Source: Cryomorpha ignava (GTDB taxonomy: Bacteria; Bacteroidota; Bacteroidia; Flavobacteriales_D; Cryomorphaceae). From it: a stretch of DNA of 64,000 nucleotides. The position numbers and the translations under genes were made by a program. The notes beneath the pieces were generated by a model. It did no database searches. It saw nothing but the letters and a program-made list of their open reading frames with translations, and was not told the DNA's origin. The DNA is taken from positions 16,058 to 80,057 of the forward strand of contig NZ_JAAGVY010000021.1 of assembly GCF_010686655.1 (NCBI RefSeq), read 5' to 3'. This document shows, piece after piece, positions 37,368 to 47,600 of this stretch; the stretch's first letter is position 1; every line of letters begins with the position of its first letter.

Positions 37368-38231
37368 ATGAAGCCATTTATTTCCGTATGCATTTTTACA
37401 ATGCTCTCTTTTAGCCTTTCAGCTCAAGAACTGATCTCAGAAACCCATCTTGCAAACATCTACGAATTCGAAAAAGTTGTTGCTGAAACTGATGGTAAAG
37501 CAAATCTCTGGGATATAAACGACTCCCTATCTTACATTCCTGCATACGATACATATTGCTCCTGGAATTCAAAACGAGTTCATCCCTATTCTTATAATCT
37601 CACAAATATGAAAGACACGGTATTTATTCCGCTGGCTTTCGATTCGTGTAGCTTTGTGGCTCCATTTATAGGTCGTAAAACATCAGATTTCGGTGCTCGA
37701 CGCTACCGCCATCATTACGGTGTAGATATTAAAGTGTATGTAGGCGACCCGATTAGTTCTGCCTTTGAAGGCGTGGTGCGGGTAGCTCATTACGACGGTG
37801 ATTACGGAAAGGTTGTGGTGGTCCGCCACCCTAACGGTCTGGAAACTCTTTATGCTCATTTATCAGAATTAAAAGTGCGCGAAGGCGACTGGCTTGATGC
37901 CGGTGATATTGTAGGCCTTGGCGGTAATACGGGTCGCAGCACCGGAAGCCACTTGCATTTTGAAGTGCGGTATAAAGGCGAGCCTATTAATCCAAACGAC
38001 ATCATTGACTGGGAAACCGGAGAATTGCTAAGCAACGATCTTTTGCTGAATAAGCAGCATTTTGCTTATCTCAAAGAGATCAGAAAAACAAAATATTACA
38101 CCATTCGAAGTGGCGATACCCTTTCGGGAATAGCGCGTAAGCAGGGCACCACGGTGAGTGCGCTCTGTAAGTTAAATGGAATACGGTCAAACACAACCTT
38201 ACGTGTTGGTCGCACCCTGAGGTATAATTAG
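37368..38231 (+). CDS. M23 family metalloendopeptidase with C-terminal LysM
   Basis: 287 residues. A signal peptide (about 1-19, ending SLSAQ) is followed by an M23 domain (about 95-215) with the zinc ligands in HHYGVD (His116, Asp120) and HLHFE (His195, His197), and a LysM domain (about 243-287, YYTIRSGDTLSGIARKQG). It is a periplasmic peptidoglycan DD-endopeptidase or an activator of one; all zinc-binding residues are present, so it is probably active. It lies upstream of a terminator and of PBP1A, forming an envelope-biogenesis neighbourhood. Confidence 0.93.
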   Translation: MKPFISVCIFTMLSFSLSAQELISETHLANIYEFEKVVAETDGKANLWDINDSLSYIPAYDTYCSWNSKRVHPYSYNLTNMKDTVFIPLAFDSCSFVAPFIGRKTSDFGARRYRHHYGVDIKVYVGDPISSAFEGVVRVAHYDGDYGKVVVVRHPNGLETLYAHLSELKVREGDWLDAGDIVGLGGNTGRSTGSHLHFEVRYKGEPINPNDIIDWETGELLSNDLLLNKQHFAYLKEIRKTKYYTIRSGDTLSGIARKQGTTVSALCKLNGIRSNTTLRVGRTLRYN

Positions 38232-38280
38232 AACTTAAAAAAAGTATAAGCAGCTTTTTAGTAATGATATTTGAATTTAA

Positions 38281-38310
38281 TTGCCTCTTCTCGAAGAGGC
38301 AATTTTTTTT
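38281..38310 (+). terminator. Rho-independent terminator after the M23 gene
   Basis: Perfect 10-bp stem TTGCCTCTTC/GAAGAGGCAA with a TC loop, followed by eight T residues. Confidence 0.92.
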
Positions 38311-38450
38311 ATGAGCTTCATTATTCTTGAAAATTCATTTATGCAAATAAAATATGATCATGTTTTCGAAATCATTCAATTACCTTTGAAAGCTTTTTTA
38401 TCTTATCAATCCATCACAATTTTAACCTTTACAAAATAGTTAGCCTTTAA

Positions 38451-40841
38451 ATGGCCTCCAAGAAATCCACTTCTAAGAAATCTGTTTCCAAAAAGAAATC
38501 TAATCCGAAAAAGAAAAAACAGCAAAAACCCATCTGGAAAAAGATCGTCAGACTGTCAATTTATGCCATTATTTTGGGAGCTGTATTGCTCTTTGCGCTA
38601 TTTGGATCTGTTTATATCGGACTTTTTGGTAAACTGCCTACGGCAGAAGATTTAAAAGACATAAAAAACGACAATGCAAGTGAAGTGTTTTCATCTGATG
38701 GCGTCGTTCTGGGTAAATATTTTGTCCAAAACCGCAGTAGCGTAAGCTACGATGATATTCCCAAGGTGGTAATAAATGCGCTAGTGGCCACCGAGGACAG
38801 TCGTTTTTTTGAGCACGAAGGCATTGATTTTTACAGTATTCCACGTGTTGTTATTAAGACAGCAATACTGGGCGATCGCACCGGGGGTGGTGGAAGCACT
38901 ATTTCGCAACAGCTGGTAAAAAACCTTTTTGGACGCCAAAATTATGGCGCTCTTTCGATGCCTGTAAATAAGCTCAAGGAAAATATTACTGCCCTTAAGC
39001 TGGAAGAAACCTACAACAAGGAAGAAATCATAACACTGTATTTAAATACGGTAAGCTTTGGCGAAAACGTGTACGGTATAAAAGCGGCAGGCCAACGTTT
39101 TTTTGGTAAAAACCCGGAACAACTTTCTACAGAAGAAGCGGCTACATTAATTGGTATGCTCAAGGCAAATACGAGCTATAACCCACGTCTGCACCCCGAA
39201 AAATCGAAAGAACGCAGAAATACAGTTCTCGCTCTTATGGCGCAACAAGGAGATATAGAGCCCGATAAACTCCAGGAATTACTCGAAAAGCCGCTCACGC
39301 TCGACTATCAGAAAATGGAAGGTCAATTTGGATCTGCACCATACCTTAGAGCAATGATAGAAGGCGAGCTGAATGAGATATTGAGCAAAACTCAAAAAGA
39401 AAACAACGAACCTTATAGTCTATACTCCGATGGGCTTCGCATAGAAATTAGCATTAACAGTATTCTTCAAGCCGAAGCTGAAAAATCGGTGAGGCAAAAC
39501 ATGAAAAAACTTCAGGAGAGTTTTGACCAGCATTGGAAGGGAAAAGAACCATGGGCGAAATACAGGGATTTTATTTGGAATGAAGCCAAGAAATCTGAAC
39601 GTTACAAACGATTGGCTGCAGCCAAAAAAACTGAGGCTGAAATCAAAGCCAACTTCAATCAGAAAACTAAACTTCTCGTATTTTCTTACGACGGTTTAAA
39701 ACCGGTTGAAATGACTCCAATGGATTCTGTAGCTTATCATCAAATGATTCTCCAAACAGGTTTTCTCGCAATGGACTCGCATACGGGAGATGTGCTCGCC
39801 TATGTGGGCGGTATTGATTTCGGATATTTTCCCTACGACCATGTTTATGGAAAGCGGCAAGTAGGTTCTACTTTCAAACCTTTCGTTTATACGGCAGCAC
39901 TTGAAGCGGGAATAAAACCGTGCGATTATATCGATAATGAACAACTTATATTCTCTAATTACGATGATTGGTCACCGGAGAATGCAGATGGGAAATATGG
40001 GGGCTATTATTCCGTAAAGGGCGGATTAACCTACTCGGTAAATACGGTAGCGGCGAGACTAATAAGCCAAACCGGTCCCGAACCTGTGCGCAGACTGGCT
40101 GCAAGAGCCGGAATAGAAAGTTATTTGCCAAAAGGACCTTCCATTGCCCTTGGCGTTGCCGATATTTCGCTTTTTGAAATGGTAAGAGCTTATACCATGT
40201 TCGGGAATGAAGGGAAAAGCACCAAACCTGTTTTTATAAAACGAATAAAAGCCGCGAATGGCGATGTGCTTTACGAAGCAAAACAAGCAAAGGCCAAGCC
40301 GGTACTCGACCTCTATACGGCACATGCAATGCGAAGCATGTTAGAGATGGCTGTTGACAGCGGAACCGCCCGTTCTATCAGAAGTCGATTTAATGTACGC
40401 ACGCCCCTTGGGGGAAAAACGGGTACGACTCAAAACAATGCCGACGGCTGGTTTATGGCCTTATCGCCACGTGTGGTTTGCGGCGCATGGGTTGGTGGGC
40501 AATCGCCGGTGGTGAGGTTTAGAAGTACAGCTTTGGGGCAGGGTGCCGCTACAGCACTTCCTATTGTTGCTACATGGCTTAAAAATGTGGAAACAAATAA
40601 AGATGTTCCAAATATTCTGGGTCGGTCGTTTCCTGAAAATTCTATCGATCTGGAATTGGATTTGCTTTGTCCGCTATTTATTGAAAGTAGAACAGAAAAC
40701 TTTCTCGAAAATCTTTTTGACAATGATCGTAAGCAAGAAAGACGTGAGATAAAGGCTAAAAGAGATAGTTCAAGTTCCGGTGCAGAGGAAGACGATGAAG
40801 GATGGATAAGAAAATTATTCGACAAGCTGAAAAAGGATTAG
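38451..40841 (+). CDS. Bifunctional penicillin-binding protein 1A
   Basis: 796 residues. A lysine-rich cytoplasmic tail (1-30) precedes one membrane helix (about 34-57), a GT51 transglycosylase (about 75-250, catalytic Glu115 in TEDSRFFEHEG, and GGSTISQQLVKN), and a transpeptidase (about 430-700) with SxxK = STFK (473-476), SxN in YSVNTVAARL, and KTGTT from 656. It polymerises glycan strands and cross-links them at the inner membrane. A charged C-terminal tail (about 755-796) is typical of the Bacteroidota form. Intact; the class A PBP count in this window is two, counting PbpC. Confidence 0.95.
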   Translation: MASKKSTSKKSVSKKKSNPKKKKQQKPIWKKIVRLSIYAIILGAVLLFALFGSVYIGLFGKLPTAEDLKDIKNDNASEVFSSDGVVLGKYFVQNRSSVSYDDIPKVVINALVATEDSRFFEHEGIDFYSIPRVVIKTAILGDRTGGGGSTISQQLVKNLFGRQNYGALSMPVNKLKENITALKLEETYNKEEIITLYLNTVSFGENVYGIKAAGQRFFGKNPEQLSTEEAATLIGMLKANTSYNPRLHPEKSKERRNTVLALMAQQGDIEPDKLQELLEKPLTLDYQKMEGQFGSAPYLRAMIEGELNEILSKTQKENNEPYSLYSDGLRIEISINSILQAEAEKSVRQNMKKLQESFDQHWKGKEPWAKYRDFIWNEAKKSERYKRLAAAKKTEAEIKANFNQKTKLLVFSYDGLKPVEMTPMDSVAYHQMILQTGFLAMDSHTGDVLAYVGGIDFGYFPYDHVYGKRQVGSTFKPFVYTAALEAGIKPCDYIDNEQLIFSNYDDWSPENADGKYGGYYSVKGGLTYSVNTVAARLISQTGPEPVRRLAARAGIESYLPKGPSIALGVADISLFEMVRAYTMFGNEGKSTKPVFIKRIKAANGDVLYEAKQAKAKPVLDLYTAHAMRSMLEMAVDSGTARSIRSRFNVRTPLGGKTGTTQNNADGWFMALSPRVVCGAWVGGQSPVVRFRSTALGQGAATALPIVATWLKNVETNKDVPNILGRSFPENSIDLELDLLCPLFIESRTENFLENLFDNDRKQERREIKAKRDSSSSGAEEDDEGWIRKLFDKLKKD

Positions 40842-40958
40842 TAGAAGACATGTGATTTAGTAGGAGTACATCTTAATCGAAAGAAATTCTTAAATTCGGA
40901 AATGACTATCGGAGCACTTTGCCAGATGCAGAACCGGTAGCTGATAAAAAACTAATTT

Positions 40959-42263
40959 ATGAAGAAACTCTTTAGAAACTCCGCGCTTTTTCTGGTATTC
41001 TTGCTGGGATTAATTCAATGTTTAGTCGCCCAGGAATTTGACCTTGAAACACTTCTATTCGAATTGCCTGATGTGGTTTTTAACAAGATTGAAACAGCAG
41101 AGAACTTCACGAGTACATATGAGCTTAAAATAAAACAACCCATTGATCATTCCGATTTAACAAAAGGATATTTCTTTCAACGGGTATTTCTTTCGCACAA
41201 AGGGTTTGACAGGCCAACAGTTATGATAACTGAGGGCTACGGACGTTCTAAAAACAGAATAAACGAACTGACAGAACTCATTGATGGAAATCAAATCTTA
41301 ATCGAACACCGTTTTTTCGGCGAAAGCCTTCCCGATACTCTTGATTACAGTTACCTAACAATTAGTCAATTAACGGCAGATTTGCATCATATTAATACGC
41401 TGTTTAAGCGTATTTACAAAAGTAAATGGCTCGCTAGCGGAAGAAGCAAAGGCGGAGCCACTACCCTGTTTTACCGCTATTTATATCCAGAAGATGTGGA
41501 CGTAAGCGTAAACTATGTTGGCCCGATAAACACCGCTTACGAAGAACCTCGGATCTATCACTTTTTAGACACTGTGGGAAGCCCGGAGTGCAGAGCCAAA
41601 ATAAGATCGTTTCAGGAGTATATGCTGAAAAGACGAGATGAAATAATGCCTTTGGTTAAGGCGTATGTTCTCGGAGATCAAACAAATTTCACATATAATT
41701 CTATTGAAAAAGCTTATGAACTCGCGGTAATGGAATTCTCGTTTTCGTTTTGGCAATACGGCCACAACTGCGAAGAAATTCCAACTGAAGCTATTTCTGA
41801 TTTTGATGCTCTAGAGTATTTTCTTTCTATCAGCAATATTACCTTCTTTAGCGATGAATCAATAGCGCTACTTGCTCCTCATTATTATCAATCAGCCAAT
41901 GAAATGGGGTATTACGGGTTTAAAACAAGTGATTTTAAAGGATTGATCAGGGAATTGCCTACATACAAAAATTTCTACGCTGCCTTCACGCCAAACAAAA
42001 TGAAAGTGCCTTTTGATGATACTTATCTGAATGAAATAAACGCCTGGCTGCCTGCTCATGGCAATAAAATCATCCACATTTATGGTACTTTAGACACCTG
42101 GTCGGCTTCGGCCGTGCCCCCGTCAGACCAAGTGGACGCAGTATGGTTTTTGATGAATGGAAAGCACCATGGAAATGCGCTTATTCAAAATATGTCTCCT
42201 GCTGAACGGAAAAAGCTAATCTCTACTTTAGAAAGGTGGTTGGATATTGATATTGAGAAGTGA
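40959..42263 (+). CDS. Exported serine peptidase, S28/S37-like alpha/beta hydrolase
   Basis: 434 residues with a signal peptide (about 1-24, ending LVAQ). The alpha/beta-hydrolase core has the nucleophile elbow GRSKGG (Ser163 at the centre), a pattern of the S37/S28 prolyl-peptidase group (compare GxSKGG). An aspartate lies in the segment YGTLDTWSASA near 372, and a histidine in MNGKHHGN near 398, giving a complete catalytic triad. RFFGES (118-123) and VGPINTAY are further group marks. Predicted activity is release of N-terminal peptides, often at proline, outside the cytoplasm. It stands alone with an ordinary start. Confidence 0.83.
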   Translation: MKKLFRNSALFLVFLLGLIQCLVAQEFDLETLLFELPDVVFNKIETAENFTSTYELKIKQPIDHSDLTKGYFFQRVFLSHKGFDRPTVMITEGYGRSKNRINELTELIDGNQILIEHRFFGESLPDTLDYSYLTISQLTADLHHINTLFKRIYKSKWLASGRSKGGATTLFYRYLYPEDVDVSVNYVGPINTAYEEPRIYHFLDTVGSPECRAKIRSFQEYMLKRRDEIMPLVKAYVLGDQTNFTYNSIEKAYELAVMEFSFSFWQYGHNCEEIPTEAISDFDALEYFLSISNITFFSDESIALLAPHYYQSANEMGYYGFKTSDFKGLIRELPTYKNFYAAFTPNKMKVPFDDTYLNEINAWLPAHGNKIIHIYGTLDTWSASAVPPSDQVDAVWFLMNGKHHGNALIQNMSPAERKKLISTLERWLDIDIEK

Positions 42264-42746
42264 TTTGGTGGTGTGAATGAAGTTAAGCCGCGGGTTTTAA
42301 ACCAAGCTTTTCGATTTACAGCTGTGGAGCGCGGAGCGTACACTCAGACCCGAAAGGTTTTGGAACTTTGGGGTCTGTCAAATTTGACTTCCTATTCTAC
42401 GCTACAATTCGCTCTACAGCCTCAGGGCTGCTGTAGGGGAAGCAATAAAATGAAACGGAGCGGAGCAAGGTCGTCGGCTTAAATGGAGCGATCTAATTAC
42501 AACTTAGATTAGCTGCCAAAGAATATCTGTTGGCTCCGCCGTCTGTTACCCCATTATGTTTTTCGTACAAATAGAACAGGCCATGATAAATCTTCGGTTA
42601 AATCGAATTTTCCTCGCGGGCGTTTAAGCTGGGATTATTTCAGGTATTGTATTTCTGCTTCTACTTTATTGCTCAATTTAACAGTTTGCAATAAAAATAC
42701 GCGCTATAAATGTGCTTATTTGTAGCTGTAAAACCTATTTTTTGAA
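42264..42746. other. Intergenic region with no gene seen
   Basis: About 480 bp between convergently transcribed genes. GC-rich patches with imperfect repeats (for example GGAGCGGAGC-type words near 42460 and 42320) but no coding pattern or clear terminator. Confidence 0.45.
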
Positions 42747-43748
42747 TCACTGATAAAAATAATTTTTGATATCTGTGTATGAAGCCTTCAAGGGAAGTTT
42801 CAAGTTAAATTCCATATCTGCATCCTTTACCAGACAAGTACCATCATAAACAATAAAATACTTTCCTTTGTATTTTTGTATGTCAACATGATGCATCCCA
42901 CCTGAAAATTCATCTATATTTTCTTTCGCTTTAAGGAAAAACTTCTTCGTTAAATTTAATTCCAGATTGTTTTCTTTATCCGAATTTAACTGATAAAACG
43001 ATACTCCGTATCCATACCCTTTGGTTCTATTCTGCAGGGGAATTGTTATTTGTTCATCTTGATTTACAAAAATTCTTCCCGCTGGCCGGGCTTCAGTCCC
43101 CGACCTTATCGGACTTCCATTTTTACGCTTTGACCATTTTCCGAATAGTGAATCAGCTTCGTACATATATAAATTCCATTGAGGGTCAGAAGCGATTAGA
43201 AAATTTAGTGAATCTGAAAGATAAATGCTGGGATCATACAAAACAACGTTTTTAATCAAGGTATCGCATACTCTCCAGTCATATGGGAAATTGTAGGACT
43301 TATAAAGTAAAACGTTGCCGGCCTCCCCTGTTTCCGGAAGCATATAGTATGAATTGTGATGTTTAAAAACCGAAGGGTACGATAGATGAAAATGTTCATC
43401 CAGAACAACACGGTCATACTTAAAATTTACCGCATCGGCTGACTTCATAACAGCAATATCAGCCCCAACTTTATTGGTTTGGTATTCGAAGAAAATATAA
43501 GTGGTATCTCCTTGAATTATAAAAAAAGGATCGGCTAAAAAAAGTGCACTATCCTCCATGTTTGTCAATCTCTCAATTGAAAAAATAGGATTCCCTTCAA
43601 TATTTAATTTAGTTGGAATGCTGTCATAAGTGCTACAGCCTATTGACCAAGCCCCTGTGGCTGGCAAAAAGAATGGAGTTCTATTATTAATTATAATAAT
43701 TACGATGGCTGCAAGTGTGAAGCAAAAAATAACAATACCTTTTTTCAT
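42747..43748 (-). CDS. Membrane-anchored GINT1_N-like five-bladed propeller protein
   Basis: 333 residues with one N-terminal membrane segment (about 5-21). The rest is a beta-propeller with the order of motifs found in the N-terminal domain of glucosamine inositolphosphorylceramide transferase 1 (GINT1_N) and in formyl-transferase-linked bacterial relatives: ADPFFIIQGDTTYIFFEY (71-88), SYPSVFKHHNSYYMLPET (124-141), DPSIYLSD, GTEARPAGRIF and GGMHHVD. It is also GH43-like in fold. Normally this domain is joined to a glycosyltransferase or formyltransferase; here it is alone. A sugar-binding or hydrolytic role outside the cytoplasm is likely but not shown. Confidence 0.75.
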   Translation of the reverse strand: MKKGIVIFCFTLAAIVIIIINNRTPFFLPATGAWSIGCSTYDSIPTKLNIEGNPIFSIERLTNMEDSALFLADPFFIIQGDTTYIFFEYQTNKVGADIAVMKSADAVNFKYDRVVLDEHFHLSYPSVFKHHNSYYMLPETGEAGNVLLYKSYNFPYDWRVCDTLIKNVVLYDPSIYLSDSLNFLIASDPQWNLYMYEADSLFGKWSKRKNGSPIRSGTEARPAGRIFVNQDEQITIPLQNRTKGYGYGVSFYQLNSDKENNLELNLTKKFFLKAKENIDEFSGGMHHVDIQKYKGKYFIVYDGTCLVKDADMEFNLKLPLKASYTDIKNYFYQ

Positions 43749-44150
43749 ACCTATTTATTATTTGTTTTACAACATCGAAACCATCGCAGCAATTGCAATT
43801 ATGTTGTATAGAAGAATCTTTGTAAAGCCTCAATCTTGTAATGCTATACCCCTAATAGCTGAATAAATATGGTTATTTAATTAAAAAAATTATTCGCTGT
43901 AAGTAAAAATTTGCAACCTCATTTATCTGATTTTTACCCATATTTGAATTTCTAAATCGAACTGAATTGCGCACTACAAGTCCATGCGGATAGCTTTTAA
44001 CACGGACATATATCATTATTTCGCAGCATTCAAGATAGCGACTGAAATCAATGGTTCTTTTCCGTAAATAAACCCCACAACCTATCATATTACCCATAAA
44101 AATTAAACGTTTTACCACGATTACATAGAATCAGCCGAGCAAATATTACA
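43749..44150. other. Intergenic region with no gene seen
   Basis: AT-rich, about 400 bp, upstream of the propeller gene; no ORF with coding pattern. It must carry that gene's promoter. Confidence 0.4.
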
Positions 44151-44152
44151 CC

Positions 44153-44282
44153 ACTGCGGAGCTGAGGAGCGGATGTGACTTGAAGTTATAAGTACAAACT
44201 TAACTTGATTCCGCAGGGTGGATACCGCTGCGGAGCGGATGTGACCTAATCTATAAGTAAAAACTAGACTTGATTCCGCAGG
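44153..44282. repeat. Two tandem copies of a ~65-bp palindromic unit
   Basis: Copies at about 44153-44217 and 44226-44282 share CTGCGGAG at the start, GAGCGGATGTGAC, a middle TATAAGTA-AAACT, and end GACTTGATTCCGCAG (first copy AACTTGATTCCGCAG). CTGCGGA and TCCGCAG are inverted, so each copy can fold into a hairpin. Confidence 0.65.
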
Positions 44283-44360
44283 TCTTTAGATCCCGCTTTG
44301 CGGGGTAAATACCACTTACATACCACTCTCGATGGTCGAAGGAGCGGATAGATGCACCTC

Positions 44361-44408
44361 TCAAAAACCAAGCACTAATAACTAAAAACCAAAAACTAAA
44401 CACCCACC
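44361..44408 (-). repeat. Heptamer array after the cold-shock gene
   Basis: 7-bp units on the plus strand: TCAAAAA, CCAAGCA, CTAATAA, CTAAAAA, CCAAAAA, CTAAACA, CCCACCA. It ends 2-3 bp from the stop of the cold-shock-domain gene. Confidence 0.65.
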
Positions 44409-44410
44409 AG

Positions 44411-44626
44411 CTACAATTTAGTAATCTTCACATCAATGGCTTCGGGGCCATTCGTTCCGTCTACTTCCCGATAGCTCACAATATCGTTTTTTCTGATTTC
44501 ATCAATCAAACCGGCTACAGGAATATAAATTTCGCGGTCGGTTTCAAGATCATTCAAAAAACCAAAGAGTTTTTCATCGATATAAAACTTTACTTTTCCT
44601 TTACGTAGCTCCTTATCTGCGCTCAT
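44411..44626 (-). CDS. Cold-shock-domain protein
   Basis: 71 residues, a single OB-fold of CspA type: GKVKFYIDEKLFGFLND carries the equivalents of RNP1 (K-x-F-GF-L), IYIPVAGLIDEIRKNDIVSY the middle strands, and GPEAIDVKI the final strand. The usual RNP2 VFVH is replaced by IYIP, so nucleic-acid binding may differ from classical CspA. It lies only 6 bp downstream of the 1512-residue repeat protein gene, so the two are co-transcribed. Role: RNA chaperone or regulator. Confidence 0.85.
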   Translation of the reverse strand: MSADKELRKGKVKFYIDEKLFGFLNDLETDREIYIPVAGLIDEIRKNDIVSYREVDGTNGPEAIDVKITKL

Positions 44627-44632
44627 CAGATT

Positions 44633-47600
44633 TTAATCTTTCTTATTAAATGCCTCAATGGTTTCTCTATTCCAGGTATTTTCAGAAATGGACTGGCCAT
44701 TCTTAAAATAGTAGTTACCGGCTTTATCGAGCACTTTTTTGTACTCATCTCCCCTATTCCCTTTCACAACTATCCGGGTAATGATCACCTTATTACCAAG
44801 AGTAGCACTTTCTTCGCTCACGCCGGCGGGATAGTTTTCGGCAAGCTGACTTCTAAAATAGTCGTTATAAGCCTTTGGCTCGTTTGATTGTACATTGCTC
44901 AAGTCTTCGGCTGCCTCGGCTCGTCTAATATCGGCCTGTGCAGAAGCGTCGTCAAGTGCGGTGCTGTACCGTGCCTTTTCTTGCTGTATTTTGCGCGCTC
45001 CATCAGTAACTTTCCGATCGTTTTTTTCCATTTGGCGGGTGGCAGACGTTTGCTGCGCTTCTCTGTTCTTAGCGGCGTAAGCTTTAATGTCTTCTAAATT
45101 ATTACTCAAAAGACTAGCGCGCTGCTCACCAATCTCAGTTTCCCACTCTTTAATTTGTGCAATGCTTTCCTTTCGAGATTCTTCCGCTTGCTGATTTTCG
45201 CTATACCGTTTTAAAGCTTCTTTCTGAATTTTTTCGCTCATCTTCATACGCTCTTCGGCACTTGCGTAGCTCCATTCCTGAATCTGCTTAAGCTGATTTT
45301 CTCTTTGTTTGGTAAATTTTGCTGTTTGCTCTTCATGAAGGCTCTCGCGATCTGCCATCCACCCCTTGCGCTTTGCAGCGTCTTTCCGGATATTGTCAAA
45401 TGCCTCCTTAGTAAGCACATCGTGCGTTTCTGCACGTATTTCGCGGCTATCCATTAAAGCCTGCTTGTATTGTACAGATGTTTTTGCCTTTTCGTCGCTC
45501 AAGGCTTTAGCTTCTGCAAACTGATCTTGCGCCTTCATTTCTGCTATACGATTGTATTCTGCATCACGCGCTTCTTTCGATTCGTTTTCACGATTTTCAA
45601 CATTCGAAGCCTGTTGATCTTTCAGTTTTTTAATGCGTTCGTACTTCTCTCTTTCCTGGGCTTCGCGGGCGTCGCGCATAAACTGTTCGGCTTGCTCTTC
45701 AGAATTACTGTTTACACGACTTAGTTTCTCATTTGCCCGCTTAGGCTTCTCTTCTTCAGTCTTTTTGCGGTCAGCAAGCCGTTGCTTTCGCGCTGCATCT
45801 TCGGCTTTCTCTTTAATCATAAGGTTTGCCCGCTCTATTTGTCCTTGCGGATAAATTTCGTCAGGTTTCAATTCAAGCGCACCTTCAAAAGCAGTTATTG
45901 CCGATTCGTAATTCTGATCAACCATTAGTGCGTCGCCACTTTTCACAGCTTCGCGGTATTGTTGATTTAAAGCATCTGCCTCATTGGCCATAGCAGCCAG
46001 TCGCAATTTTTCGAGCTGAATATCAATTTCCTGAATTTTCTTTTCAGGGTATTTCTCTTCCGGTTTTAATTCCTTGGCATCCAAAAATTTGAGTCGTGCC
46101 ATTTCGTAGTCCGCTTCCGCGAAAAGCGCATCGCCCTCTCCTACCAGCTTATCGTACTTCCTCTGGTCGGCAAGTTCTTTATCAAGCGCTCCAAGTAATT
46201 CGTTTACCTCGCCTATTTTTTCTAGTGCAAGCTCACTTGAAGGAATAAGGGCGAGGGCATCTTCGTATTGCACGAGGGCATCTTCGTATTTCTGCTTTTT
46301 AAACGATTTATCGCCATCGGCAATAAAATCATCAAATTCTGACTGTATTTGTTTTTGTCGCTCTGCCTCTGCCGCCGCTTCTTCGGCAGCTATTTTAGCT
46401 TCTATTTCGGTAATCTGATCTTTTGGATACTGCTCACCCGATTTTATCTGCACTGCCTGTTCGTACGATGCTTTTGCCCGCTGCCAATTGCTTTTGCCAA
46501 AATCTTTATCAGCCTCGCTGATTGCCGCTTCATAGGCTTCATCCACTCCGGCTGCCTCCTGATACGCCAACATCTTACTCATTGCCGCATCAATTTTAGG
46601 TTGAATATCTGCCCTTTCGGGTGCCAGAGCGAGAGCCTCATTGTACTTAACAATACCATTTTCAAATGCACTCTCTTTCACCATATTGTCGCCTTGCAAA
46701 ATGAGCGCATTCACTTGTTCTGCTTTGGCTTTCGCATCAGCATCGGCAGCAGCCTTAGCTTCTGTAGCAATGCGCTCTTCAATGAGTTTAATCTGGTTTT
46801 TGGGATATTCTTCTTCTGCTTTCAGCTGCGATGCTTCGCGGTAAGCAGCTAGTGCATCATCGAGTGCCGATTCGCCAAGTTTTTCATCACCGCGAGTTAT
46901 CCATTCGGTATATTGCTCATTAATTTCAGATGCCTGCAATTTTGCTTTCTGTGCGGCTTTGGCTTCATCGAGTTTTGCCTGAGCAATTACATCTCCTGCT
47001 TTTACGCCCAGTGCATCTTCGTAGCGTGAAATCGCTTCCGCAAAATCACTTTTTCCAATTGCTGCATCGCCTGCATTGATAAATTTTTGATATTCAGCTT
47101 CGAGTGCATCCTGCTCGGCAGCTTTGGCGGCTTCGACTTTTCGCTGGGCCAATGTAGCGTCTATAAGCTCTATCTGGGTTTGAGGGTAGGTTTCATCGGG
47201 TTTTAGACCTTGCGCGTCTAAGTATTCGGTGCGCGCTTCCGCGAAAGCTTCATTTGCCATTTTCTTATCTGCCGAAGCTAATTTCTCGGCATAAGCAGCC
47301 TCTGTTTCCTGGTTGGCATCAAATTCTTTTTTCAGCGCTTTGGCATTTTCAAGGGCAGATGTAGCTTCTTTATCTTTTGGAACAATGCCCAATGCCGTTT
47401 CGAACTGTGTGATTGCCTCGGTATATTTTTTTCCCTCCACGGCAGTGGTGCCTGCCGCCATAGCCGCATCGTAATTTTCTTGTGCTTCCGCAGATGCTGC
47501 CAGTGCTTTTAGTCGCGCATCGATTTTGGTAATTTGATCAAGTGGATAGGTTTCTTCGGGGATAAGTTTTCGGGCTTCCTCGTATTTTGCCTTTGCCGGG

